A stretch of DNA of 6,443 bases. Source: Acidobacteriota bacterium (GTDB taxonomy: Bacteria; Acidobacteriota; Blastocatellia; Pyrinomonadales; Pyrinomonadaceae). Where the stretch lies: positions 1-6,443 of the forward strand of contig JAIVGV010000385.1 of assembly GCA_020201365.1 (NCBI GenBank), written 5' to 3'. A program made the translations under genes and the position numbers. Shown here in pieces: positions 1-6,343 of this stretch (position 1 is the stretch's first letter; each line of letters opens with the position of its first letter). A model generated the notes under the pieces. The model was given only the letters and a program-made list of their open reading frames with translations, was not told the origin of the DNA and made no database searches.

Positions 1-30
1 GGAGTGCGCCGCTCGCTGGCGGTGATCTGA
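1..30 (+). CDS. 3' end of an upstream gene (partial, unidentified)
   Basis: Frame 1 reads GVRRSLAVI and then TGA at 28-30. Nine codons are too few to identify a product. The case that this is a real gene end rests on context: the stop is followed 31 bases later by a terminator-like hairpin on the same strand, and the next gene starts at 110. It could equally be non-coding sequence that happens to be open. Confidence 0.3.
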   Translation, partial: GVRRSLAVI

Positions 31-61
31 CGCGCGGGCGCGTTTGGGACTCGAATTTTAT

Positions 62-92
62 GCCGTCGCGACAGGATTGCGACGGCGCTTTT
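62..92 (+). terminator. Probable intrinsic terminator of the upstream gene
   Basis: GCCGTCGC (62-69) pairs perfectly with GCGACGGC (79-86) across a 9-nt loop, and a T:G pair could extend the stem by one. The stem is followed by GC and then four T (89-92). The T-run is short, so termination may be partial. It lies between the putative stop at 28-30 and the kinase start at 110, the expected place for a terminator of the preceding gene. Confidence 0.55.
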
Positions 93-109
93 GTAGCATC
101 TAACTTCCG

Positions 110-1918
110 ATGGCTCTCGAAGAACAGAAGGTGACCGCGCTCGTCGCGTCGAAACAGGGGCGCGGCGGCGACTCGCGGAACGGCGACGGCGCGCGTGCGA
201 ACGGCGACGGGCGTGCGCGCGTCGAGTTGACGCTCGTCCCCGCGTCGCGCGCCAGCGTCACGTCTCCGGCGTCGCGTGAAGGTGAAACGTCGGCGGCGGT
301 CGCGCGCGGCGAGGCGTCGGGCGGGGAAGTCGCGCCGAACTGCGTCGCGACTTCCCCGCGCGAGAAGATGGGCTGGCGCGGGTGGCTGCGCGCGTTCAGG
401 ATCGCGCGCGCGCTGGGGGCGCTGAACCTCTACCTGTTTCTGGAAAACTACGAGGCGCAGTCGAAGTTCAGCGAGCGCATGAGCGCGCGCAGGTTGGAAG
501 AGGCGCGCGCTGGGGGCGGCGCGAGGCTGCGCCGCGCGCGGAGGCTTGAGCTGCTGCGGCGCGCCGTGGATCGCTTGCTACGCGCCTTGCGCCACGTCGT
601 CTTCCGCGGCGCGGACGCGAGCGAGAGTAAGGAGGCGCGGCTTCAAGAGCAAGCGGTGTGGCTCAAGGAGAGCCTGCTCCGCCTGGGTCCGACCTTCATC
701 AAGATCGGTCAGGCGCTCGCGACGCGCGGCGACCTGCTGCCCCTGCCTTACGTCAAGGAGCTGATGACGCTCCAGGATCAGGTGCCGCCTTTTCCCACTG
801 CGGAAGCCTTCGCGCGCATCGAGTCGGAGCTTGGTCGCACGTTGCAGGAAGCCTACGCGGAGATCGGCGAAGAGCCCATCGCGTCCGCCTCGCTCGGTCA
901 GGTCTATCGCGCGCGGCTGCACACGGGCGAGGAGGTCGCCGTCAAAGTCCAGCGCTCGCACCTCGCCGAGACCGTCGCGTTCGACGTGCGCGTGCTGCGC
1001 AGCCTGCTCGCGTTCGCCGTCCGGCGCTTCCCGCGCTTCGGCGAGAACGCCGACTGGGAGGGCATGATCGAGGAGTTCTCGCGCACCATCTTCGAGGAGA
1101 TGGACTACGCGCGCGAATCCAAGAACGCCGAACGCTTCCGCCGCAACTTCGCCGCGTGGCGCGCCGTCCACGTGCCCCAGATTCATTGGTCGCACACCAC
1201 CTCGCGCGTGCTCACGATGGAGTTCATACGCGGCACGAAGGTGACGGACATCGAGGGCTTGCGCGCGCAGCGCATCTCGCCGGTGAAAGTTAATCGCCTA
1301 CTCGTGCAGACTTACCTGAAGCAGCTACTCGAGGACGGCTTCTTCCACGCCGACCCGCACCCCGGAAACCTGCTCGTGATGCGCGACGGGCGGCTGGCCT
1401 TCTTCGACTTCGGCATGACCGGGGTGATTACGCCGCGCTTGCAGTCGCAGATGATTGACGCCTTCTTCCACGTCGTCGAGAAGGACGTGGAAGGGCTCGC
1501 GCAGGATTTGATCAACCTGAACTTCCTGAAGCCGGGCGTGGACACGGAGCGCGTGCGCCCCGTCGTCGAAGGGCTGTTCCGGCACTACTTGAATCTGAAA
1601 CTCGGCGAGGTGAACTTCAAGGAGCTGACTTACGATCTCGCGGAGGTGGTTTACGAGTACCCGTTCCGGCTTCCGTCGCACTTCACCTACATCATGCGCG
1701 CGCTGATGACGCTCGAGGGCATCGGCATCGTCACCGACCCCGAATTCAACTTCTTCGAGACCGCCAAGCCCTACGCCAAAGACTTCATGCTGCGCCGCGA
1801 GGGGCGCACCTTCCGCCGCGTCGTCATAGACAAGCTCACCGGGCGCGACCGCGGCGAGCGCATCGAGTGGCGCAAGGTCTGGAAGCTCGCGAAGATGGCG
1901 GCGAAGATGTACCTCTGA
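110..1918 (+). CDS. ABC1/AarF/UbiB family atypical protein kinase-like protein
   Basis: This 602-residue protein belongs to the ABC1/UbiB (COQ8-like) family of atypical kinases, known for supporting ubiquinone biosynthesis and lipid/quinone homeostasis through ATP binding or hydrolysis. Visible motifs are the KxGQ signature (K198-Q201, in FIKIGQALATRGDLLP), the Ala-rich nucleotide loop (IASASLGQVYRA, 257-268), the VAVKV lysine (K279), the ExD motif (E330, D332), the catalytic-loop HADPHPGN (413-420) and the metal-binding DFG (D433-G435), so the core looks intact. Residues 1-86 are Gly/Ala/Arg/Ser-rich, with a 7-codon repeat giving NGDG twice (24-27, 31-34), and look unlike the family. Starting at M87 (ATG 368) would leave 516 residues, close to the usual family length. 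Neither start has a good Shine-Dalgarno. The C-terminus ends in a basic, Lys/Arg-rich helix without the paired membrane segments known in E. coli UbiB. If the host makes menaquinone, the substrate pathway is uncertain, so I give no symbol. Confidence 0.93.
   Translation: MALEEQKVTALVASKQGRGGDSRNGDGARANGDGRARVELTLVPASRASVTSPASREGETSAAVARGEASGGEVAPNCVATSPREKMGWRGWLRAFRIARALGALNLYLFLENYEAQSKFSERMSARRLEEARAGGGARLRRARRLELLRRAVDRLLRALRHVVFRGADASESKEARLQEQAVWLKESLLRLGPTFIKIGQALATRGDLLPLPYVKELMTLQDQVPPFPTAEAFARIESELGRTLQEAYAEIGEEPIASASLGQVYRARLHTGEEVAVKVQRSHLAETVAFDVRVLRSLLAFAVRRFPRFGENADWEGMIEEFSRTIFEEMDYARESKNAERFRRNFAAWRAVHVPQIHWSHTTSRVLTMEFIRGTKVTDIEGLRAQRISPVKVNRLLVQTYLKQLLEDGFFHADPHPGNLLVMRDGRLAFFDFGMTGVITPRLQSQMIDAFFHVVEKDVEGLAQDLINLNFLKPGVDTERVRPVVEGLFRHYLNLKLGEVNFKELTYDLAEVVYEYPFRLPSHFTYIMRALMTLEGIGIVTDPEFNFFETAKPYAKDFMLRREGRTFRRVVIDKLTGRDRGERIEWRKVWKLAKMAAKMYL
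321..359. repeat. Perfect 14-bp inverted repeat inside the kinase gene
   Basis: GCGGGGAAGTCGCG (321-334) and its exact reverse complement (346-359) flank an 11-nt loop. The element lies in the low-complexity N-terminal extension and ends 8 bases before the internal ATG at 368. In the mRNA it would form a very stable hairpin. There is no T-run after it, so it is not a standard terminator. It may be a small palindromic repeat absorbed into the reading frame, or an upstream regulatory hairpin if translation really begins at 368. Confidence 0.8.
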
Positions 1919-2182
1919 GGGGTGAACTCGCGCTCACCGGCGGCGACGGGAAAGTTAGAGCCGCCCCCGCCGCCCGGCGTACTATCCCCGGACTCGAAAT
2001 TCAGTCAAACAGCCGCCGCCGCCCAGAGCGGTCGCGCCGCCTCGAATCGCACCCAACCCGCCTCCCAGCCCCGAGCCTGATAAGGCAACTGCCGCCAATT
2101 ATTTACGGGGACAACCGCCGGAGCCTTTCGCGGCTCAAGAATTCCTCAAGGGGGGTTACGTACTATTGCACCTCGTCGGGAA

Positions 2183-2233
2183 AGGTTTCGGGGCGAGCGT
2201 TTACCGCCCGCGCCGCGACCACACAGGAAACCT
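2183..2233 (+). promoter_or_regulatory. Possible nested stem structure in the leader of the secreted-protein gene
   Basis: AGGTTTC (2183-2189) is complementary to GAAACCT (2227-2233), forming a 7-bp outer helix. Inside it, GGGCG (2191-2195) pairs with CGCCC (2205-2209) around a 9-nt loop. The structure ends 15 bases before the Shine-Dalgarno and would lie in the 5' leader if transcription starts near the TACTAT at 2161. It matches no riboswitch class I recognise, and short complementary runs arise easily in GC-rich DNA. Confidence 0.25.
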
Positions 2234-2248
2234 AGGATGCTGTTAATT

Positions 2249-2254
2249 AAGGAG
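2249..2254 (+). promoter_or_regulatory. Ribosome binding site AAGGAG for the secreted-protein gene
   Basis: AAGGAG lies 12 bases before the ATG at 2267, a slightly long spacing. It overlaps the end of the AT-only palindrome TTAATTAA (2243-2250) and is followed by an A-rich stretch, so the initiation region should be unstructured in otherwise GC-rich DNA. This supports the start at 2267 over the in-frame GTG at 2351, which has no comparable site. Confidence 0.65.
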
Positions 2255-2266
2255 TGAAAAAAGAGA

Positions 2267-5200
2267 ATGTTTACGGGTTTACAGAAACTTCTGAATCGTC
2301 AGTCCGGGAAGAGCGCTGGTTGGGCGCGCCGCTCCTCCGCCGCGAGAACCGTGAAAGTTGGTGGCCGGGGAGTCCCGCGCGACGGCTTGAAGGCGACCGC
2401 CCTCAGCCCCGCCGCGGCGGCGGGCTTGGCGCTCGCCGTGACGCTGACGCTCGCCGCGCTGCCCGCGCTGACGACCGCGCTGGCAGCCGACCCCGCCGCG
2501 GGCACGCTCGCGCCCGACGGCGCGGCGGTGACGTGGAACGGGATGGCTGTGACCTTTGCCGATCCCGTGAGCGCGAGCGAAAAATCGTGTGAGGACGGGA
2601 CGAACTGCGACACTTTCAAGCTGACCATCTCCGGCACGCCCGCCGACTGGGCGGGCAAGAAGGTTCACATACAGATCGACTGGCTGAGCCCGACTTTCGA
2701 CTACGCGCTCTCCGTCCACAAGGGCACGAACGCCGATCCCGTCACGGCTTACTCTGATAACCCGGTTGACTCGCCTCGCAACTTCGAGGCGGTTGACATC
2801 GAGCCGGGCGTGACGGGCACGGGCGACTACTCCGTGCACGTCATCTACTTCACCACTTCGGATCAAGACCCGTACAAGGGGACGGCGAGCGTCGGCGTCC
2901 TGCCGGCTGCCACGCCCACCCCGACGCCCCCGCCCGTCTCGACCGAACAACCCGCGCGCTACTTCAACTACAAGCCGACCGAGGGCTTAGGGACAGGCGC
3001 GGGCGAGCCTTCCATCGGCGTCAACCCGAAGACGGGCAAAGTCTTCTTCCAGTCGTACACGCAGACGCTGCGCGTCAGTTTCGACGACTCTTCGTCGCCC
3101 GCGCGGACGACTTGGGAGGACAAGAGCGCGCCCAACGCCGTGACGAGCCTCGACCCGATCCTCTTTACGGATCAGCGCACGGGGCGCACCTTCACCTCGC
3201 AGCTCGCCGGCGTGACGAGTCTCATGTCGTTCACGGACGACGACGGCGAGACCTGGACGCCGAGCCAGGGCGCGGGCATCCCCGCCTCCGTTGATCACCA
3301 GACGGTCGGCGGCGGTCCCTTCGCCGCGCCCTTGACGCGTGACGCCTCGTCGCCGCTCTACAAGGACGCCATCTACTACTGCTCGCAGGACTTGGGCGTT
3401 GACGCCTCGTGCGCCGTCTCGCTCGACGGCGGTCAGACCTTCGGTCCGGCTGTGCGCATCTACACCGAACTCGACTGCGACGCGGGCTTACACGGGCACA
3501 TCAAGGTCGCGGCGGACGGGACGGCTTACGTGCCGTCGAAGGGCTGCGGCGGTCAGCAGGCTGTCCTCGTCACGGAGAACAACGGCTTGACTTGGGACAT
3601 CAGGAAGCTGCCGGGCAGCGTCGAGGGCGAGAGCGATCCGTCGGTCGGCATCGGCGAGGACGGCACGGTCTATTTCGCCTACAGCAACGGCGACGGTCAC
3701 GCGCGCGTCGCCGTCTCGCGCGACAAGGGTCACACGTGGACTGACGATCAGGACCTCGGTTACTACCAAGGCATTCAGAACACGGTTTTCCCGTCCGCCG
3801 TGGCTGGCGACAAAGACCGCGCGTCGGTCTTCTTCCTCGGCTCGGCGACGCCGGGCACGGTCGGCGCGACCGGACCCGACCCGGCGGGCTTCACGGGCAC
3901 TTGGTACGGCTACATCTCGACGACCTACGACGGCGGTCACAGCTGGACGACCGTCAACGCCACGCCGAACGATCCCGTCCAGCGCGGTCCCGTCTGCACG
4001 AAGGGCACTTTGACCTGCACGGGCACGACGCGCAACCTGCTCGACTTCAACGATCTCACGATTGACGGCAAGGGTCGCGTCCTGGCGGCTTACGCCGACG
4101 GCTGCACCTCGCCGCAGTGCGTGCAGGGCAACGACCTGAACGGCGACGGCAAGCTCGACGGCAACGACAACGACGGCTCGCAGCTCGCGACGATCATCCG
4201 CCAGTCGGGCGGCAAGGGGCTGTTCGCGCGCTTCGACTCGGAGCTGGTCACGAGCCTGCCGGGCGCGCCGCTCCTCGTCGCCGAGCACGACGGCAAGACG
4301 GCGTTCCTTTCGTGGTCTGTGCCGGACGACGGCGGCTCCGCCATCACCGCCTACAAGGTCTATCGCGGCACGACGGCGGGCGAGACGCTGCTTGCCACGC
4401 TCACGGGCGACGTGAACTCTTACAACGACGCCAACTTCAACGGCGGCGCTTTCTACTACCGCGTCAGGGCGTCGAACGCCAACGGCGACGGCCCCCTGTC
4501 GGGCAAGGTCACGCCGACTCTGCTCGTGCCCAAAGTAGTCGAGACGCCTTGCAAGCTGCCCGGCGTGACCGTCGTTACTGACGCGACGGGCGACGCCGAC
4601 GGCGTGGCGGGTCACGACGTGGAAAAGGTCTACGTCGCGGAGCCGTACTTCCCGGATGGCTCGAACAAGCTCTACTTCACTCTGAAGGTGGGGAGCCTCG
4701 ATCCCGTGGCGACGCCGAACACCTCCTGGAAGGTGCTCTTCAAGGCGCCCGACGGCATCACGCACTTCGTCGAGATGAACACGTTCGATCCGACGGCGAT
4801 CAAGTACGCCTACGGGCACATCGAGGTTGACCCGACGACGGGCGTGAACAACAACGTCACGGACGGCGCAGCCGATCCGGCGAGCGGGTTCGCGAAGGAC
4901 GGGACGATCACGCTCGTCGTCGCGAACTCGAAGGTCGGCAACCCCGCGGCGGGCCAGAGCCTCGTCGCGATCAAGGGCGAGGTGCGCCTGCTCGTCGGCG
5001 CGACGCGGGGCTTGCTCGCGCTCGTTGACGACACGGGTTCGGGCAGCTACGCGGTCGCAGGCAACGCCTCGTGCGCGCCGAAGCCCGCCGCCCCGACGAA
5101 CCTCACCGCCACGCCGACGCGCGATCGCGGGAAGACGAGCGTCGTGCTGGCGTGGGCTGACAACTCGGACAACGAGACGGGCTTCCTCGTCGAGCGCTCG

Positions 5201-5368
5201 ACGAGCGTTGACAGCGGCTACACGCAGATCGCCGCGCTGCCCGCCGACACGACGAGCTACGCGGACGCGACGGTCGTTCGTAAGACGACCTACTACTACC
5301 GCGTGCGTGCCGCGAACGCGGCGGGCAAGTCCGGCTACTCCAACATAACCAGCGCGCGCGCGAAGTAG
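2267..5368 (+). CDS. Secreted sialidase-type (Asp-box) beta-propeller protein with two FnIII domains
   Basis: This 1033-residue protein is predicted to be exported. A long basic n-region (1-43) precedes a hydrophobic core (about 45-70) and an ALA-A cleavage site near 73/74. Residues 79-210 look like a small beta-sandwich (pre-peptidase-C-terminal-like), followed by a Pro/Thr linker (214-224). Residues 235-660 form a probable six-bladed propeller: clear Asp boxes are the one ending DDDGETW (330), SLDGGQTF (385), TENNGLTW (436), SRDKGHTW (484) and TYDGGHSW (553), plus a degenerate one near 271-283. The stretches GEPSIGVNPKTG, LHGHIKVAADGTAYVPSKGC and VQRGPVCTKGT match a secreted 'sialidase family' I recognise, but no FRIP arginine motif is evident, so sialidase activity is not supported. 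An EF-hand-like loop lies at 623-634. FnIII domains lie at about 665-750 and 940-1033, with a Cys-bracketed domain (762-936) between them. The 12 cysteines are mostly closely paired, as expected for disulfides. No C-terminal sorting signal is evident. A likely role is extracellular binding of glycans or proteins. Confidence 0.9.
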   Translation: MFTGLQKLLNRQSGKSAGWARRSSAARTVKVGGRGVPRDGLKATALSPAAAAGLALAVTLTLAALPALTTALAADPAAGTLAPDGAAVTWNGMAVTFADPVSASEKSCEDGTNCDTFKLTISGTPADWAGKKVHIQIDWLSPTFDYALSVHKGTNADPVTAYSDNPVDSPRNFEAVDIEPGVTGTGDYSVHVIYFTTSDQDPYKGTASVGVLPAATPTPTPPPVSTEQPARYFNYKPTEGLGTGAGEPSIGVNPKTGKVFFQSYTQTLRVSFDDSSSPARTTWEDKSAPNAVTSLDPILFTDQRTGRTFTSQLAGVTSLMSFTDDDGETWTPSQGAGIPASVDHQTVGGGPFAAPLTRDASSPLYKDAIYYCSQDLGVDASCAVSLDGGQTFGPAVRIYTELDCDAGLHGHIKVAADGTAYVPSKGCGGQQAVLVTENNGLTWDIRKLPGSVEGESDPSVGIGEDGTVYFAYSNGDGHARVAVSRDKGHTWTDDQDLGYYQGIQNTVFPSAVAGDKDRASVFFLGSATPGTVGATGPDPAGFTGTWYGYISTTYDGGHSWTTVNATPNDPVQRGPVCTKGTLTCTGTTRNLLDFNDLTIDGKGRVLAAYADGCTSPQCVQGNDLNGDGKLDGNDNDGSQLATIIRQSGGKGLFARFDSELVTSLPGAPLLVAEHDGKTAFLSWSVPDDGGSAITAYKVYRGTTAGETLLATLTGDVNSYNDANFNGGAFYYRVRASNANGDGPLSGKVTPTLLVPKVVETPCKLPGVTVVTDATGDADGVAGHDVEKVYVAEPYFPDGSNKLYFTLKVGSLDPVATPNTSWKVLFKAPDGITHFVEMNTFDPTAIKYAYGHIEVDPTTGVNNNVTDGAADPASGFAKDGTITLVVANSKVGNPAAGQSLVAIKGEVRLLVGATRGLLALVDDTGSGSYAVAGNASCAPKPAAPTNLTATPTRDRGKTSVVLAWADNSDNETGFLVERSTSVDSGYTQIAALPADTTSYADATVVRKTTYYYRVRAANAAGKSGYSNITSARAK

Positions 5369-5387
5369 TGGCGGGGCGCGGACTGTG

Positions 5388-5433
5388 GTGCGCGGCGCGG
5401 CGGGACACTCACGCCGCGCCGCGCACTTTTTTT
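5388..5433 (+). terminator. Strong intrinsic terminator after the secreted-protein gene
   Basis: GTGCGCGGCGCGGCG (5388-5402) pairs perfectly over 15 bp with 5412-5426 around a 9-nt loop (GGACACTCA) and is followed directly by seven T (5427-5433). It begins 20 bases after the TAG at 5366-5368, so the propeller gene's transcript should end here. The lipoprotein gene downstream then needs its own promoter. Confidence 0.93.
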
Positions 5434-5475
5434 ACGCGACGACGAAGAGCGGTAGCCTCCCGCGCTGAAGTCGCT

Positions 5476-5505
5476 TTGTCAGCCTGCGGCGGTCGGCGTT
5501 AGCAT
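5476..5505 (+). promoter_or_regulatory. Probable sigma70-type promoter for the lipoprotein gene
   Basis: TTGTCA (5476-5481, five of six matches to TTGACA) and TAGCAT (5500-5505, matching TATAAT at positions 1, 2, 5 and 6) are separated by 18 bp. They lie just after the strong terminator, where a new promoter is needed. Transcription would start near 5512, leaving a leader of about 43 nt. The -10 box overlaps the upstream in-frame ATG at 5504, which argues against that ATG as the start codon. Confidence 0.45.
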
Positions 5506-5540
5506 GTGTGCCGCGCGCCGCCGCGCGAGTTCAACCGACC

Positions 5541-5546
5541 GAAGGA
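5541..5546 (+). promoter_or_regulatory. Ribosome binding site GAAGGA that sets the lipoprotein start
   Basis: GAAGGA lies 8 bases before the ATG at 5555, close to ideal spacing. The longer in-frame alternative beginning at 5504 has no such site and would add 17 Arg-rich residues ahead of an otherwise normal signal peptide. Confidence 0.7.
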
Positions 5547-5554
5547 CGATCACG

Positions 5555-6208
5555 ATGCGCCGCGACGTAAAACCTTCTCTGCCCTGTCGCCTGAAAACCC
5601 CTCTACTGTGCTGCCTCCTCCTCACACAACTCGCCTGCGCGAGACAGAGCCCCGGCGCTAACGCGGCAGCCGCGACGAAGGGCGGCGCGTGCGCGCTGCT
5701 CTCCGGCTCTGACGTTAAGTCCGTGCAGGGAGAGGACGTGGCGCAGACGCAATCGAGCGAGCGCGCAAGCGGCGCGCTCCACATGTCGCAGTGCTTCTAT
5801 CGCCTGCCGACCTTCAACAAGTCTGTCAACCTGGAGATCATCAGTCCGGCGCGCGCAGACAGAGAGGGGGCGGAGGCGGTCGAGCGTTACTGGGAGGAGA
5901 GGTTTCACCGTAGCGGCGAGAGCGAGAGCGAAGCCGAGCGGGAGCAGGAACAGAAGCGCGGCGGGGCGAAGGGTGAGAGGCAGGGAGAGGAGCAGGGGCG
6001 CGGGGAGCAGGGAAGCGAAGCCAGCCGACCTCAGCCCGTCTCCGGCGTCGGCGACGAAGCATTCTGGGCTGGCAACCAGATCAGCGCCTCGCTCTATGTT
6101 CACAAGAAAGGCGCAGTCGTCCGCATCAGCCTCGGCGGCGCGGAAGACCCAGCCGACAAGATTAAGAGAGCCGCGGCGCTCGCCCAGCAGGTGCTCAAGC
6201 GCCTGTGA
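5555..6208 (+). CDS. Predicted lipoprotein with a charged low-complexity insert
   Basis: The 217-residue product starts with MRRDVKPSLP, a hydrophobic core (about 15-26) and LTQLAC, suggesting lipidation at C28. The Q at -3 is atypical for a strict lipobox, so a plain signal peptide is possible. After a small Ala-rich spacer come two blocks that look conserved: GACALLSGSDVKSVQGE with SQCFYRLPTFNKSVNLEI (45-97), and GVGDEAFWAGNQISASLYVHKKGAVVRISLGG (164-195), ending in a Lys/Ala helix. C46 and C80 could form a disulfide. I associate this arrangement with small extracytoplasmic lipoproteins of Acidobacteriota, but I cannot name a family or function. Residues about 119-159 are almost entirely E, R, G, S, Q, K and A, which breaks the domain in two. 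The gene has its own probable promoter and is not obviously part of an operon. Confidence 0.85.
   Translation: MRRDVKPSLPCRLKTPLLCCLLLTQLACARQSPGANAAAATKGGACALLSGSDVKSVQGEDVAQTQSSERASGALHMSQCFYRLPTFNKSVNLEIISPARADREGAEAVERYWEERFHRSGESESEAEREQEQKRGGAKGERQGEEQGRGEQGSEASRPQPVSGVGDEAFWAGNQISASLYVHKKGAVVRISLGGAEDPADKIKRAAALAQQVLKRL
5909..6031 (+). repeat. Purine-rich low-complexity tract coding the lipoprotein insert
   Basis: The coding strand is almost all G and A with scattered C, built from irregular GAGAGCGAGAGCGAAG- and GGGAGCAGG-like units. It encodes residues 119-159 (SESEAERE, GERQGEEQGRGEQG). No exact repeat unit is conserved, so it looks like an expanded and drifted simple-sequence tract. 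It starts and ends in frame and leaves both flanking conserved-looking blocks readable. Confidence 0.7.
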
Positions 6209-6266
6209 CGACTGTCGCCCCGCGAGGGACGACCTGTTTATAGCTCAACCTCGTAAATAAAATTCG

Positions 6267-6323
6267 GAAGCCCCGTAGGGGCGGCACGCGCGCCGGAAGC
6301 GCGTGCCGCCCCTACGGGGCTTC
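6267..6323. repeat. 57-nt perfect palindrome (25-bp stem), REP-like intergenic element
   Basis: The left arm (6267-6291, beginning GAAGCCCCGTAGGGGCGG) is exactly complementary to the right arm (6299-6323) with a 7-nt loop, GCCGGAA. Within each arm, CCCCGTAGGGG is itself nearly self-complementary. It lies between two apparently convergent genes, the usual place for REP/MITE-like extragenic palindromes and bidirectional terminators. On the minus strand it is followed after a few bases by TTTTATTTA, which could help terminate the convergent gene; on the plus strand only a weak CTTT follows. Its perfect match implies recent origin or selection. Confidence 0.85.
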
Positions 6324-6343
6324 GATCTTTGCTTAAACCGTCA

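Larger units (their letters stand above)
1919..2266 (+). other. 348-bp intergenic region with potential leader RNA structure
   Basis: I see no convincing gene here; the open frame running out of the kinase gene through 2235 is low-complexity and overlaps its 3' end out of frame. The region holds a weak stem just after the kinase stop (GGTGA 1921-1925 with TCACC 1934-1938, no T-run). It also has two copies of CGTACTAT (1978-1985 and 2159-2166), whose TACTAT could serve as a -10 element although no good -35 is visible. Two CTCAAG copies lie 11 bp apart (2134-2139, 2145-2150). Further stems lie at 2121-2136 and 2183-2233. It ends in an AT-rich stretch leading into the next gene's ribosome binding site. 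Confidence 0.6.

Noticed and set aside
94..99. TAGCAT as a -10 box giving a leaderless kinase transcript
   Set aside because: It is the same hexamer as in the promoter proposed at 5500, but no -35 lies at a workable spacing and it sits immediately after the terminator-like hairpin.
578..1195. Open frame on the minus strand opposite the kinase gene
   Set aside because: It is antisense to the conserved kinase motifs and has shadow-type composition and no family features.
1867..2235. Open frame running from the kinase 3' end into the intergenic region
   Set aside because: It overlaps the kinase gene out of frame, and its product is low-complexity with no ribosome binding site or domain pattern.
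2254..2592. GTG-started frame (MKKENVYGF...) overlapping the secreted-protein start
   Set aside because: Its codons become Arg/Gly-rich shadow sequence of the signal-peptide region, and its GTG lies inside the Shine-Dalgarno of the real gene.
3488..4819. Long open frame (443 codons) on the minus strand opposite the propeller gene
   Set aside because: Its product is Arg/Val/Ala-rich without recognisable motifs, and it lies wholly antisense to a clearly coding gene. Long antisense frames are expected in GC-rich genes.
2267..5368. Calling the propeller protein a true sialidase
   Set aside because: Asp boxes occur in many non-sialidase propellers, and I could not find the FRIP/arginine-triad pattern needed for catalysis.
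5504..5554. Longer lipoprotein start at the ATG at 5504
   Set aside because: It has no Shine-Dalgarno, overlaps the proposed -10 box and adds an Arg-rich leader before a good signal peptide; the ATG at 5555 has GAAGGA at ideal spacing.
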